The notes beneath the pieces were generated by a model that saw only the letters and a program-made list of their open reading frames with translations, made no database searches and had not been told where the DNA came from. Positions 15,791 to 24,505 of a DNA stretch of 32,937 nucleotides are shown here, piece by piece. Both the position numbers and the translations under genes were made by a program. The DNA is from Treponema sp. (GTDB lineage: Bacteria; Spirochaetota; Spirochaetia; Treponematales; Breznakiellaceae). Where the stretch lies: contig JAITJS010000102.1 in the NCBI GenBank assembly GCA_031278815.1, forward strand, positions 1-32,937, read 5' to 3'. Position 1 is the first letter of the stretch, and each line of letters opens with the position of its first letter.

Positions 15791-18367
15791 TTAGGTATTA
15801 CGATTCGGACGGTTAAGCATACCCAGGTGTGTGGCGATCCGTATCGCGTCTGCCCGATTAAGGGCCCCCAGTTTGTTGTAGGCGCTTTTGATGATACTCT
15901 TCACCGTATTGACCGAAAGGCCCGCTGCTTTGGCCATCTCTTCCCGGGTCAGCCCTTGAGAAAGGCTGATGAGGATCTTCTGTTCCCGGCTAGACAAGGC
16001 ACCATAGGGCGCTTCCGGGGCAGGAAGGGTCTGGTAGGTTTTCCCCAGGGTAAACCACTTTTTGGCATAGGTAGCGGCATTTCCCCGGATTTTTTTCAAC
16101 CACTCCTTGGGGATGGTGCGGGTTTTGTCCCTCAAGGCCGCATTCGTAAGGCTGCGCATCTCATTACCCAGTTCGATGAAAGGCATATCCAGAGCATTGG
16201 ATTCCGCCAGCCAATAGGCTTCTTCCAAGGCCTGGATGCTGGCATTCCTGTCTTTGCAGTGATATAGGCATACCGCCTCCAGGATCTTGAGGGCGATCTT
16301 ACCAAACAGATAGAGCCCTATCCCGGATTCATGTTTCTGGCTTTCTAGGAAGGCCAAAGCCTCAGCGTATCGTTGTTCCGCTACCTGGTATTTCAGCTTG
16401 ACCAAGGTTTCCAGGCCGCACATGAAGTTTTTTAAGTCCTTTTCTTCAAAATCGTTTTTTAACCAGGAAGACAGGTACTGGGTTTGCCGTATGTGGGTAT
16501 AAAACCAGCCCGTCACCATATCATACAAGACTTGCCGGTTTATAAAGGCTTTTTCCAAAAGCTGGGTCTGGAGTTGCTGTAAACACTCCTGGGTTCGCTT
16601 ACCATTCCCCTGGGCAAGGCTGATCCGTAACATGTAGAAGAGGACCCGATTTTCTATCTGGTACTGCTGTTTTTCCCGAGCCTTGTGGAGTGCCTCCAGG
16701 GCATAGTGTTCTGCTTGGGATAAGTCGGTTTTGAAATAGGCCAGTTCCGCTCGGGCCAGATCATCCATCCCATAGGCGCAGCCTTGCATGACCGCGCTTA
16801 TATAGGGCACCGCTTGCGTGATCTCTGCAAGGTACTGTTCCATGTGCCGTTTGTTCGGTCCGCTCACCATACAGCTATGGGAACCCAGGCAGACCGTATG
16901 GCCTCCTTTTAATTCATACCGGATTAAGGAACCGTAAAAGGACTCATAGGCCTGCTTAAAATACCAAGCAAAGTCATAGTGTTTGGTATAAATGCAGGTG
17001 ATCATCCCCCAAAACCCCCGCATGACATAATAACTGTATAAAACACCGATGGTCAGCTCCGATGAAGGCAGGGACTCACCGACTCTTTTCATGGTTTTTA
17101 GAAAGACCGCAGCTTCGTTAAACTTGTTGAGGCTGATCAAGAGCTTAATACGGATAATAAAGGCATCCATATAGCGATCATAGATATCCGCAGGAGCCCG
17201 TTCTAGGATCTCCATGAAAAAGGCGGCCACCGTAAAGTTCATGACCTGAGGAAAGGAAAAACATATATCAAAAATAGCCTGGTAATTCCCGGTTCGCTCG
17301 TAATAAGTAACCGCATCCATTTTTAAGTTGTGGTCTAGACACCATCGGGCGGCGATAGTATATACCTCCTCTTTCTCCAACGCTGAAAGGGTACCCTGTT
17401 TTCCCTGTAAATATTCCAGGAACAACTGGTGGATCTGATAGCTGTTCTGATAGCAATCAAAACGGATAAACGAGTGGATATGTTTCATTTCTTCAAGGAT
17501 CCCCGGATCCGAGGCCAATGCATAGAGGATCTCCAGGGGCCAATGATCAATGAGGGATAAACGGATGAGGTATTTCTGCAGTTCCGGGGAAAGAAAGGCA
17601 AATAAGGCATATTCGATGAATTTGAAACTGTTGAATTTCACGGAGGAACGGACATACCCAATACCCCCACTTTTTAAGGATATCCCGGCCAGGTGTATGG
17701 CAAAAGCCCAGCCTTCGGTTTCATGATAAATCTCCGATGCGGTTTGGGAGGAGATGTGGATATTCTGGATACCATAATAGTCGGTAATTTCTCGCTGAGT
17801 GAAACGGAGATGTACTTCGTCTATTTGGGTTAACAGGCCCTTGGCAGCGAACCCTTCGATATCTATGTCCGGTTTCGTCCGAGAAATAATAAGAGAGCTG
17901 ATAGTAGCGAAGGGGATGCTGATGGATCGTTCGATAAAATGTAACACCGTTTTATCTTTAATGAGGTGGAAATCATCGTACACGAACAGGCATTTCCGAT
18001 CCCAGGCAATATCTTCCTGGGGGATGAGGATATACCGGTCAAACTGCCGTTCGGTTTCCGGAAATCCGATCTCCCGCATCCTATCCGCGCTAGCCGTATC
18101 AAGCAGTGCCACGGCTTGGGTGAATTTCTCCCAGAACCGGGAGGCCAGATTGTCCCGTTCGGAAAACTGTAACCAGATCGTAGGGATCTTGGATTTATGC
18201 AAAAACGCATATACCCCTTGGGTTTTGCCATACCCTGCGCCGGCAATCACCGTAACAATCGGGTACTTTAAAGCCCTTTCCAACAACCGGTCGATGCGAG
18301 GCCGATGCAGATACGGTTGATTACCCAGACCAATCGGCACATTGCTATGAAAAAAAGATTCTTGCAT
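15791..18367 (-). CDS. MalT-like LuxR-family STAND ATPase regulator (downstream copy)
   Basis: An 858-residue regulator. An N-terminal NTPase domain has a Walker A motif GAGYGKT at residues 43-49, a Walker B-like CLFVYDDFH near 125-135, and SRTKPDIDI as the following sensor region. A long helical-repeat middle (about 350-780) follows, then a LuxR helix-turn-helix at the end (LSSREQKILISLSQGLTREE, then SVNTVKSIIKSAYNKLG). Proteins of this architecture (MalT) bind an inducer with the middle part, oligomerise with ATP and activate promoters. It follows its paralogue by 59 bp and has the same length, so it is a tandem duplicate. The inducer and targets are not evident from neighbours. Confidence 0.85.
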   Translation of the reverse strand: MQESFFHSNVPIGLGNQPYLHRPRIDRLLERALKYPIVTVIAGAGYGKTQGVYAFLHKSKIPTIWLQFSERDNLASRFWEKFTQAVALLDTASADRMREIGFPETERQFDRYILIPQEDIAWDRKCLFVYDDFHLIKDKTVLHFIERSISIPFATISSLIISRTKPDIDIEGFAAKGLLTQIDEVHLRFTQREITDYYGIQNIHISSQTASEIYHETEGWAFAIHLAGISLKSGGIGYVRSSVKFNSFKFIEYALFAFLSPELQKYLIRLSLIDHWPLEILYALASDPGILEEMKHIHSFIRFDCYQNSYQIHQLFLEYLQGKQGTLSALEKEEVYTIAARWCLDHNLKMDAVTYYERTGNYQAIFDICFSFPQVMNFTVAAFFMEILERAPADIYDRYMDAFIIRIKLLISLNKFNEAAVFLKTMKRVGESLPSSELTIGVLYSYYVMRGFWGMITCIYTKHYDFAWYFKQAYESFYGSLIRYELKGGHTVCLGSHSCMVSGPNKRHMEQYLAEITQAVPYISAVMQGCAYGMDDLARAELAYFKTDLSQAEHYALEALHKAREKQQYQIENRVLFYMLRISLAQGNGKRTQECLQQLQTQLLEKAFINRQVLYDMVTGWFYTHIRQTQYLSSWLKNDFEEKDLKNFMCGLETLVKLKYQVAEQRYAEALAFLESQKHESGIGLYLFGKIALKILEAVCLYHCKDRNASIQALEEAYWLAESNALDMPFIELGNEMRSLTNAALRDKTRTIPKEWLKKIRGNAATYAKKWFTLGKTYQTLPAPEAPYGALSSREQKILISLSQGLTREEMAKAAGLSVNTVKSIIKSAYNKLGALNRADAIRIATHLGMLNRPNRNT

Positions 18368-18426
18368 GCTTACCGCCTTATGCTAGGTTACTATGAATCC
18401 TGCAAGCGACTGGAAAGCCCCTGAGG

Positions 18427-21003
18427 TTATCCTGTGGCTTGTCCATCCTGGAGCAGACCGGTGGCAATGGCAATCCGTATAGCGTCTGCCCGGTTTACGG
18501 CGCCAAGCTTGTGATACAAACAGGAGATCGTGTTTTTGATGGTATTAATTGATAGGGTCGTATCCTGGGCGATCTCTTCTCTAGTCAGTCCTTTGGAAAG
18601 GTTGAGTAGCACCGCTTGTTCTCGAGGAGACAGGGCCTCTGGAAGGAGCTCTGGATTCACGTACTGGTACTGGGCAGCTACTATCATGAGCTGCTTCCCA
18701 TAGGCCGAGGCATGGCATCGGATTTTTTCAAGCCAGTCCCGGGGTATACTGCACCAGGGGGCTTTCAAGGCTGCACTGACCAAAAGGCTCATATCCATTC
18801 CCTGTTCGATAAAAGGCATATCCATGGCATGGGGAAGGGCCAAACGGTACGCCTTTTCCAAGATCCTTGTGGCCTCTACTGAAGCACCCGTATGATACCG
18901 GCACATGGCTTCTAGGATCGCCATTTCTATTTTTCCGAATAAGAAACACTCAAGCCCATAGTAGCTTCCCGGGCTATACAGTGCATCCAGGACCCGGGAG
19001 TAGTTTTTTTCTGCCAGATAATACTTGGCCTGTACCAGGATTTCCATGCCATACATCAAGGAATGGGATTCCCCTTCCTTTAAATCTTCGGTTAGCCAGG
19101 AGGCGGTCCGGGTATGTTGGCCTATCTGACTGTAAAACCATCCATTCACCACATCTAAGATGGTGTAGCGGTTCACATATTCCCGGATATCCCGCTGGAC
19201 CTCTAAACGCTTGAAAAGTTCCTGGATGATACGGTAGTTCCCCCGGTATAGATGGATCCGCAACAGATAGAAAATGGCCCGGGTTTGAATTTCGTATTGC
19301 TTGCGATTCTGGGCCTTATACAGGGCCTGGTAGACAAATCGCTCTGCATTGGGGATGTCCCCTTTGAAATAGGCCAGTTCTGCCCGGAGGAGATCATCCA
19401 AACCATAGGTGCAGCCGTTCATGGAGGTGGATAGATAGGGAACCATGGTGCTTACCGCCTGCAGATACTGGTCCAAGTCCGCTTTTTCAGTACTCCCGAA
19501 CCAGCATACATAAGAACCAAGAGTCATCATGGTAACGGGACCGTGCAGTTCATGGCCACTTAACAGGTAATAGTAATGGCCTTTTTCAAAATAGGACACA
19601 AAATCATAGCGATGGGTATAGAGACAGGAGATGAGCCCCATAAAACCCAGGTTATTGTAACAGCCATAGAGGACCCGGTAGTTAAACTGAGAAGGGGACA
19701 GGGCTTCAAAGTGTTTGATGATCTTCTGGAGCTTTTGGGCACATTCTTCAAACCTGCCCAGGGTAAAGAGGAGCCGGGTATAGAGGATATAGGCAGCGGC
19801 GTTTTGCGTATAAGCTTCTGCAGGGGCCCGGTCCAGAATAGGGAGCAAAAATTCCGCCACATGGTCGGACAAGGCTAAGGGAAAGGTGTAGACCAGCCGG
19901 ATCAGTTCCGTATAGGAACGGGCTTTTTCATAATAATTGATGGCGTCTATTTTCAGGTTGTTCGCCGCGCACCACCGGGCTGCTTTAGCATACACCACCT
20001 GCTTTTCTTCCTCGGTCAGACGCTGCTGGTGACGGTTCAAATACTCCAAAAGCAGATGATGGATCCGATAGGCATTCAAATAGATGTCATAACGGATAAA
20101 GGACCCGATCCGTTCCATTTCCTGGATAAGGTTCTGATCCGGGGCTAATTCCATGAGGATCTCCAGGGGCCAATGCTCAATGAGGGATAAGGTGATGAGG
20201 TATTTCTGTAAATCCTGGGATATGGAGGAAAAGATACGCTCTTCAATGAGGGTGAACATATCCGAACGCATAGAGGATCGTCCATAGTCTGCGACGCCGT
20301 TCCCCTGTTTTAGAGACAGTCCGGCGAGCTGCAAGGCGAAGATCCAGCCTTCGGTATCATGATACAGGTCCCATGCGGCTTCTGGTGGTAGGGTAATACC
20401 CTGATGTTGAAAATAATCAAGCATTTCCTGCGGGCTAAACCGCAGATCCTCTTCGGTGATTTGGGCCAAAAGCCTGTGGGCAAAGAAATTCACCGTATTA
20501 ATGGCCGGTTTGGTCCGGGATATGATGATGAAGGTGATATTCGGGAAGGGTATATTGAAAAAGTGCTCCAGAAATTCCAAGACCGCTTTTTCCCGGAGGA
20601 GATGAAAATCATCGTAGACAAACATATACTTCTGGTGAGGAAGACGACCGTCCTCAATACTGGAGATGTACCAATCAAATTGCCGCTTGGTTTTCGGGAA
20701 CCCAATGGCCTCAAGCTGAGCGGCCCGTTCTTTATTGATACAGGTCGTGGCTTGGACAAAATTCTCCCAAAACCGATCGGGATTATTATCCCGGTCTGAA
20801 AGCTGCATCCAGACAGTACAATACTGTTGTGTCTGGGCAAAGGAATGCACCACATGGGTTTTACCATACCCTGCACCGGCGACTACCATAACCAGAGGAC
20901 TCTGTACGGCTTGTTCCAGTAACTGGTGCATACGAGATCGCTCTAGGTATATACCGGTAGCTGGACTTATGGGTACGTTACTATGAAAGAACTGCTCTTG
21001 CAC
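18427..21003 (-). CDS. MalT-like LuxR-family STAND ATPase regulator (upstream copy, GTG start)
   Basis: An 858-residue paralogue of the gene at 15791-18367, with the same order of parts: MQEQFFHSNVPIS start, GAGYGKT at 43-49, YMFVYDDFHLL Walker B, SRTKPAINT, a helical-repeat middle, and the C-terminal HTH (LSPREQAVLLNLSKGLTREE, SINTIKNTISCLYHKLG). The two proteins are clearly related throughout but differ strongly in the ligand-sensing middle, so they may answer to different inducers. The start codon is GTG, with AGGAGA eight bases before. The region upstream has three TTGAGGC direct repeats and a large inverted repeat, which are good candidates for control sites. Confidence 0.85.
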   Translation of the reverse strand: MQEQFFHSNVPISPATGIYLERSRMHQLLEQAVQSPLVMVVAGAGYGKTHVVHSFAQTQQYCTVWMQLSDRDNNPDRFWENFVQATTCINKERAAQLEAIGFPKTKRQFDWYISSIEDGRLPHQKYMFVYDDFHLLREKAVLEFLEHFFNIPFPNITFIIISRTKPAINTVNFFAHRLLAQITEEDLRFSPQEMLDYFQHQGITLPPEAAWDLYHDTEGWIFALQLAGLSLKQGNGVADYGRSSMRSDMFTLIEERIFSSISQDLQKYLITLSLIEHWPLEILMELAPDQNLIQEMERIGSFIRYDIYLNAYRIHHLLLEYLNRHQQRLTEEEKQVVYAKAARWCAANNLKIDAINYYEKARSYTELIRLVYTFPLALSDHVAEFLLPILDRAPAEAYTQNAAAYILYTRLLFTLGRFEECAQKLQKIIKHFEALSPSQFNYRVLYGCYNNLGFMGLISCLYTHRYDFVSYFEKGHYYYLLSGHELHGPVTMMTLGSYVCWFGSTEKADLDQYLQAVSTMVPYLSTSMNGCTYGLDDLLRAELAYFKGDIPNAERFVYQALYKAQNRKQYEIQTRAIFYLLRIHLYRGNYRIIQELFKRLEVQRDIREYVNRYTILDVVNGWFYSQIGQHTRTASWLTEDLKEGESHSLMYGMEILVQAKYYLAEKNYSRVLDALYSPGSYYGLECFLFGKIEMAILEAMCRYHTGASVEATRILEKAYRLALPHAMDMPFIEQGMDMSLLVSAALKAPWCSIPRDWLEKIRCHASAYGKQLMIVAAQYQYVNPELLPEALSPREQAVLLNLSKGLTREEIAQDTTLSINTIKNTISCLYHKLGAVNRADAIRIAIATGLLQDGQATG

Positions 21004-21064
21004 TACTATCTCCTATCTTTATATATAAGGGCAATTCCACTTACCGTAGATTTTTGGAACTGCT

Positions 21065-21115
21065 GCCTCAAAAAATGCCGTGTCGTGACGCCTCAAGCTA
21101 AAACTACCGCCTCAA
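21065..21115 (-). promoter_or_regulatory. Three TTGAGGC direct repeats upstream of the regulator pair
   Basis: TTGAGGC occurs on the minus strand at 21109-21115, 21090-21096 and 21065-21071, 62 to 112 bp upstream of the GTG start. Spacings are 19 and 25 bp. MalT-type activators bind short direct repeats containing GGA/GAGG cores, so self-regulation through these sites is plausible but unproven. Confidence 0.45.
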
Positions 21116-21538
21116 CCCATCGAACCGGATTCCCAATTTTGGGGCTGGCTTTAATACATAGTTTTTGAACTTTATTTTTTACTGTATCCTTTTGTTCCTA
21201 GACGCCTGTTTCCAGGTAACCTAGCGGATACTTTCGAGTAAAACATATTACTGTTTTACTCGAAAAATATTTTATAATTATTATAATAAAAATAGAAGTA
21301 TGTTAAGATAATTATACACCAAAAATGTCAATACGTCTTCTCTAATGCAGGGTCAAGGCATATAAATTTGTAAGTCATTGTAATATAAAGAATTAAAAAG
21401 AGGCATATAAAAATAGTATTCCCGATGTAATTTTTTTACCGTAAATGGATAGTATTTTATATAGCCTCGCCTTGCTTTCAGATTGTAGAGCATTGTTGAT
21501 ATATAGTAAATCTAAGACCTCTGTACTATGATGCATCT
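21116..21538. other. AT-rich divergent intergenic region
   Basis: No gene is visible. The region separates the minus-strand regulators from plus-strand argA, and must carry both promoters or their control sites. It holds the inverted repeat at 21232-21265, followed by about 270 bp rich in A and T. I could not choose a convincing -35/-10 pair for argA. No DnaA-box cluster was seen. Confidence 0.5.
21232..21265. promoter_or_regulatory. Inverted repeat with 13-bp perfect arms
   Basis: TTTCGAGTAAAAC (21232-21244) and its exact complement (21253-21265) flank the 8-base loop ATATTACT. No U-run follows on either strand, so an operator for a dimeric regulator is more likely than a terminator. It lies 229 bp from the regulator start and 273 bp from argA. 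Confidence 0.55.
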
Positions 21539-22873
21539 ATGATTAAAGCTTCCTTGTCACCGGTGGATCTTATCCGAGAAGCCTTTCATTACCAGAGTCG
21601 TTTTGATGGTGCTACTATGGTGTTTAAGATCGATTTTCCGGTTACCGAAGATCCTACTTTTTCCTATTTGATGCAGGACCTAGCCCTCCTGGCCCGCACT
21701 GGGTTCCGGGTGGTGATTGTGCCCGGAGCCAAAGAACGGATCGACGCGGTATTACAGGAATATCGAATGGTGTCCCAGTACCAGGGAGAGAGCCGGATCA
21801 CCACTGCCGCGGCGATTCCCTTTGTGGAGATGGCGGCTTTTGATGTGGCCACCCGGTTCATCACCGGCCTCTCAGCGGACCGGGTAGATGCGGTGATTGG
21901 GAATTTTGTCCGGGCTCGGGGGCTGGGGGTGTGTGAAGGGCTGGATATGGAAAACACCGGTACAGTAGACCGGATCCTCACGGACTCCATTGAGCGGGTG
22001 CTTCATCTGGGGATGGTACCCATCCTCCCCTGCATTGGCTGGAGTCCTTCGGGGAAGCCTTATAATGTGCCCAGCGATGAGATTGCCCTCTCCGCTGCCG
22101 GTGCATTGGGAGCGGTGAAGCTTTTCATTGTTTCGGTGCATGCGGGCTTACGAGCCGGAGCCTATGCCATACCCAAACACATTGAAGTGGGGGCCACCGG
22201 CCGTATTGTCCGCTTGACCCCCCAGGAAGGGGAGGCCATTCTGGAAACCAATGAGGTGCTCCTGGGGCCTGGAACCCAAGACCGGCCTTTGCAAGAACTC
22301 CGTTTGGCGCTGCATGCCTCCAAAGCCGGGGTTGAACGAGTCCATATCATCGACGGCCGGGAACAGGGGGCTATTCTACGGGAACTTTTCTCCAACTTGG
22401 GAGTCGGAACCATGGTATATGCCGATGAATACGAGGCCATTCGTTCTTTGAAAAGCGCAGACATTCCCGGTATTTTACGGCTTATGGAACCTCTGGTGCA
22501 GCAGGGTAACCTCGTGCGGCGTACCCCAGAGCAGATTCAAGAAAAAAAGGAGGATTACGTGGTGTTTGAGATTGACGGATCGGTTCACGCGTGCGGCGCC
22601 CTCCACCAGTGGGGAGCAGAACAGGCAGAGATTGCCGCGGTGGCCACAGACCCAGCATATACGGACATGGGTCTGGGCCGGCGTATTGTCCGCTATCTCA
22701 TTGACCGAGCCATCAAACAGGAATTGCGCCGGGTTTTTGTGCTTACCACCCATACCCATGACTGGTTTGAATTCTTAGGCTTCAGCGAATGTGGGGTGGA
22801 AAGTCTCCCGGCATGCCGCCATAAGCAGTATGACCGGACCCGCAAGAGCAAGATCTTTACTTTGGATTTATAA
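21539..22873 (+). CDS. argA: N-acetylglutamate synthase (amino-acid N-acetyltransferase)
   Basis: A 444-residue protein, against 443 in E. coli ArgA. The N-terminal half (about 25-285) is an amino-acid-kinase-like domain that binds arginine for feedback control in this family (LLARTGFRVVIVPGAKERID, MVPILPCIGWSPSGKPYNVP). The C-terminal half (about 295-440) is a GNAT acetyltransferase (AAVATDPAYTDMGLGRRIVR, acetyl-CoA loop). It transfers acetyl from acetyl-CoA to glutamate, the first step of arginine synthesis. It is the only sizeable plus-strand gene here and has no arg neighbours. No clear ribosome site precedes the ATG; two ATG codons in another frame lie just before it and stop almost at once. 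Confidence 0.92.
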   Translation: MIKASLSPVDLIREAFHYQSRFDGATMVFKIDFPVTEDPTFSYLMQDLALLARTGFRVVIVPGAKERIDAVLQEYRMVSQYQGESRITTAAAIPFVEMAAFDVATRFITGLSADRVDAVIGNFVRARGLGVCEGLDMENTGTVDRILTDSIERVLHLGMVPILPCIGWSPSGKPYNVPSDEIALSAAGALGAVKLFIVSVHAGLRAGAYAIPKHIEVGATGRIVRLTPQEGEAILETNEVLLGPGTQDRPLQELRLALHASKAGVERVHIIDGREQGAILRELFSNLGVGTMVYADEYEAIRSLKSADIPGILRLMEPLVQQGNLVRRTPEQIQEKKEDYVVFEIDGSVHACGALHQWGAEQAEIAAVATDPAYTDMGLGRRIVRYLIDRAIKQELRRVFVLTTHTHDWFEFLGFSECGVESLPACRHKQYDRTRKSKIFTLDL

Positions 22874-22910
22874 AAAGAAAAAGCGTTTTTCAGATTAACC
22901 TGTACCCAAA

Positions 22911-22938
22911 GGCTTGCCCAGGTACTCCTGGACAAGCC
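22911..22938 (+). terminator. Hairpin terminator after argA
   Basis: GGCTTGCCCAGG (22911-22922) pairs with CCTGGACAAGCC (22927-22938) across a TACT loop, with one mismatch. A short T-stretch follows (CTGTTT). It lies 38 bp after argA and can also serve the minus-strand transcript arriving from the other side. Confidence 0.6.
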
Positions 22939-22951
22939 CTGTTTAACGCAC

Positions 22952-23108
22952 CTAAAACCGGTCCAGAATCTGCTTTACTTCTTGGGGACTGGTTGCTGCC
23001 TGGATCACCGCAAAGGATTTTGAATTAAGCAGCTCCAGGAGGCGGCTCAAAACCCGCAGATGATGCTCCCTTGATGAGTTCTTGTCTGAATATATCACTT
23101 AATGGCAT
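22952..23108 (-). pseudogene. Collapsed PTS EIIA (PtsN/fructose-type) gene
   Basis: From ATG at 23106-23108, with GGAGG upstream, the frame begins MPLSDIFRQELIK, a typical start of PtsN-like EIIA proteins. It then stops after 27 residues at 23025. In another frame the same stretch ends with EHHLRVLSRLLELLNSKSF and later SPQEVKQILDRF, stop at 22952, a typical EIIA C-terminus. The middle, about 100 residues including the active-site His region, is missing. The gene therefore seems to have lost its core by an out-of-frame internal deletion. Confidence 0.5.
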
Positions 23109-23268
23109 CTCCTGTTCCTCCATTGTGTGCCCGATCTTGAAGAAACAGTTCCCCAGGAACCACCAAAAATCCAATGAAGCCACATATTCCCAAACCTACT
23201 GCAAAGGTTCCTTGGACTACTTTGGAGATACCAAAGGCCTTCCAGAAAATATTCCATGATTTTTCCAT
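23095..23268 (-). CDS. Small single-span membrane protein, hypothetical
   Basis: A 57-residue frame (MEKSWNIFWKAFGISKVV...), with AAGAGG seven bases before the chosen ATG at 23268. A second ATG six bases earlier is too close to that site. Residues about 18-38 (GTFAVGLGICGFIGFLVV) form one hydrophobic segment. The end overlaps the start of the collapsed EIIA gene by 14 bp. No family was recognised. It may be a genuine small protein or a leftover of a larger membrane protein. Confidence 0.4.
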   Translation of the reverse strand: MEKSWNIFWKAFGISKVVQGTFAVGLGICGFIGFLVVPGELFLQDRAHNGGTGDAIK

Positions 23269-23338
23269 ACCCATACCTCTTCTTAAGAATTGCAAAGGAA
23301 ATTCAAAACGAGAACTTATACATTACCGGGAATGGAAA

Positions 23339-23707
23339 TCAAATTCGGAGTTTAAGAAGGATCCTATTTTTTGCGTCTAGCCTCGTAATAGGTGCAATTA
23401 CTACGAAGGGAGACTGACAAAAAATGGCAGCCACCTTATGGGGTTCACCGTGAATAAAGATACGTTGAAATCCTGTTCGTAACAGCGTAAGCTGCGGGCT
23501 TTCTATTTTGGTAAGCAACGCCGGTTCTTCGGGGGGAGATGGGATAAAACGATCAATGCTTCCGTTGGTACTACCGGTCCTTTCCGCCACGAATCCAGCG
23601 GCCCGTAACGGTTCCACTGCGGCAAGGCAAAAGCTTACCATCACAGCAAGCGCGGTGAAACCGGTTATTAGGATGCGGGGTACCCTATTCTCCATGGACC
23701 GGATCAT
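23339..23707 (-). CDS. Secreted or membrane-anchored hypothetical protein
   Basis: A 122-residue protein. An N-terminal hydrophobic segment (ITGFTALAVMVSFCLAAVEP, about 13-32) looks like a signal peptide or anchor. The rest has no recognised motif. The predicted promoter at 23714-23742 would start transcription almost on the ATG, so the message may be leaderless if this start is right. The alternative start, Met5 (MENRV), also lacks a ribosome site. It lies 80 bp after cbiO but with its own promoter, so it is probably not part of that operon. Confidence 0.5.
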   Translation of the reverse strand: MIRSMENRVPRILITGFTALAVMVSFCLAAVEPLRAAGFVAERTGSTNGSIDRFIPSPPEEPALLTKIESPQLTLLRTGFQRIFIHGEPHKVAAIFCQSPFVVIAPITRLDAKNRILLKLRI

Positions 23708-23713
23708 ACTTTC

Positions 23714-23742
23714 AATATAACGATCCCCGGTGCGCTATGCAA
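23714..23742 (-). promoter_or_regulatory. Predicted promoter for the 122-residue protein gene
   Basis: Minus-strand TTGCAT, 17 bases, TATATT, followed by GAAAGT and then the ATG. Only six bases separate the -10 box and the start codon. Confidence 0.55.
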
Positions 23743-23787
23743 GGTATGATACGCGCCTTTTTTTTCGCTTCTTTGGGTGCGGGCGGT

Positions 23788-24489
23788 TTACAAGCCCGCT
23801 TGGTCCAGCAGGGCATGATCCTGCAGCAGTTCCTGAGCCGGACCCTCTACGAACACCCGCCCCCCCTTCAAGAGCATAACCCGGGTACATAGATCCTGGG
23901 CCAGCTCCAGATCATGGGTAGCCACCAGCATGGCCTGGGGTAGCCCCGCGAGGATGGAGATGAGGGTCCGCCGGGAACGGGGATCCAGGAACGCAGAAGG
24001 TTCATCCAAGAGGAGCAAGGAAGGCTCCATCACCAGTACCCCTGCCAGGGCGGCAAGCCGTTTCTCCCCTCCTGAAAGTTTGTGGGACAGCCGGTTTTTA
24101 AGATGCCCTATGCCCAGGCGCGTCAAAATAGCGGTGATCCGCGCTTCGATGGTCTTTTCATCAAACCCGTAATTCCGCAGCCCAAAGCCAATATCATCCA
24201 GTACCGTAGGCATGAACAACTGGTTATCCGGATCCTGAAAGACCATCCCGGCAAGCTGCCGCAGTTCCCGAAGCCGTTCTTGCCTCATGGGGATACCCCC
24301 CAAGCTTATCTCTCCTTCCACCGCTTTAATGACCCCAATCAGGGTAAGGAGCAGGGTAGATTTTCCTGCGCCATTGGCTCCAATCAAAGCCACTCGCTCC
24401 TTCGGCTCCAGGGAAAAGTTTATATCCTGTAAGACTAACGGTTCATGGGGACTGTATTGTACGGTTAGGTTCTTTACGCACAGCATCAT
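23788..24489 (-). CDS. cbiO: Energy-coupling factor ABC ATPase for cobalt/nickel uptake
   Basis: A 233-residue ABC ATPase. Visible motifs are Walker A GANGAGKST near 38-46, the Q-loop VFQDPDNQLF (typical of ECF ATPases), the signature LSGGEKR, Walker B LLLLDEPSA, and the switch His in ATHDLE. It powers uptake by binding the T component CbiQ at the membrane. It lies 16 bp downstream of cbiQ in the order cbiM-cbiQ-cbiO. A single ATPase gene implies a homodimer, as in other CbiO/NikO systems. Confidence 0.92.
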   Translation of the reverse strand: MMLCVKNLTVQYSPHEPLVLQDINFSLEPKERVALIGANGAGKSTLLLTLIGVIKAVEGEISLGGIPMRQERLRELRQLAGMVFQDPDNQLFMPTVLDDIGFGLRNYGFDEKTIEARITAILTRLGIGHLKNRLSHKLSGGEKRLAALAGVLVMEPSLLLLDEPSAFLDPRSRRTLISILAGLPQAMLVATHDLELAQDLCTRVMLLKGGRVFVEGPAQELLQDHALLDQAGL

Positions 24490-24505
24490 ACCAAATAAAA
24501 AATAC

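Noticed and set aside
14950-15816. Long plus-strand open frame opposite thrS
   Set aside because: It is a shadow of thrS, which has every expected catalytic motif.
21232-21538. AT-rich region as a replication origin
   Set aside because: No DnaA boxes or dnaA/dnaN neighbours were seen.
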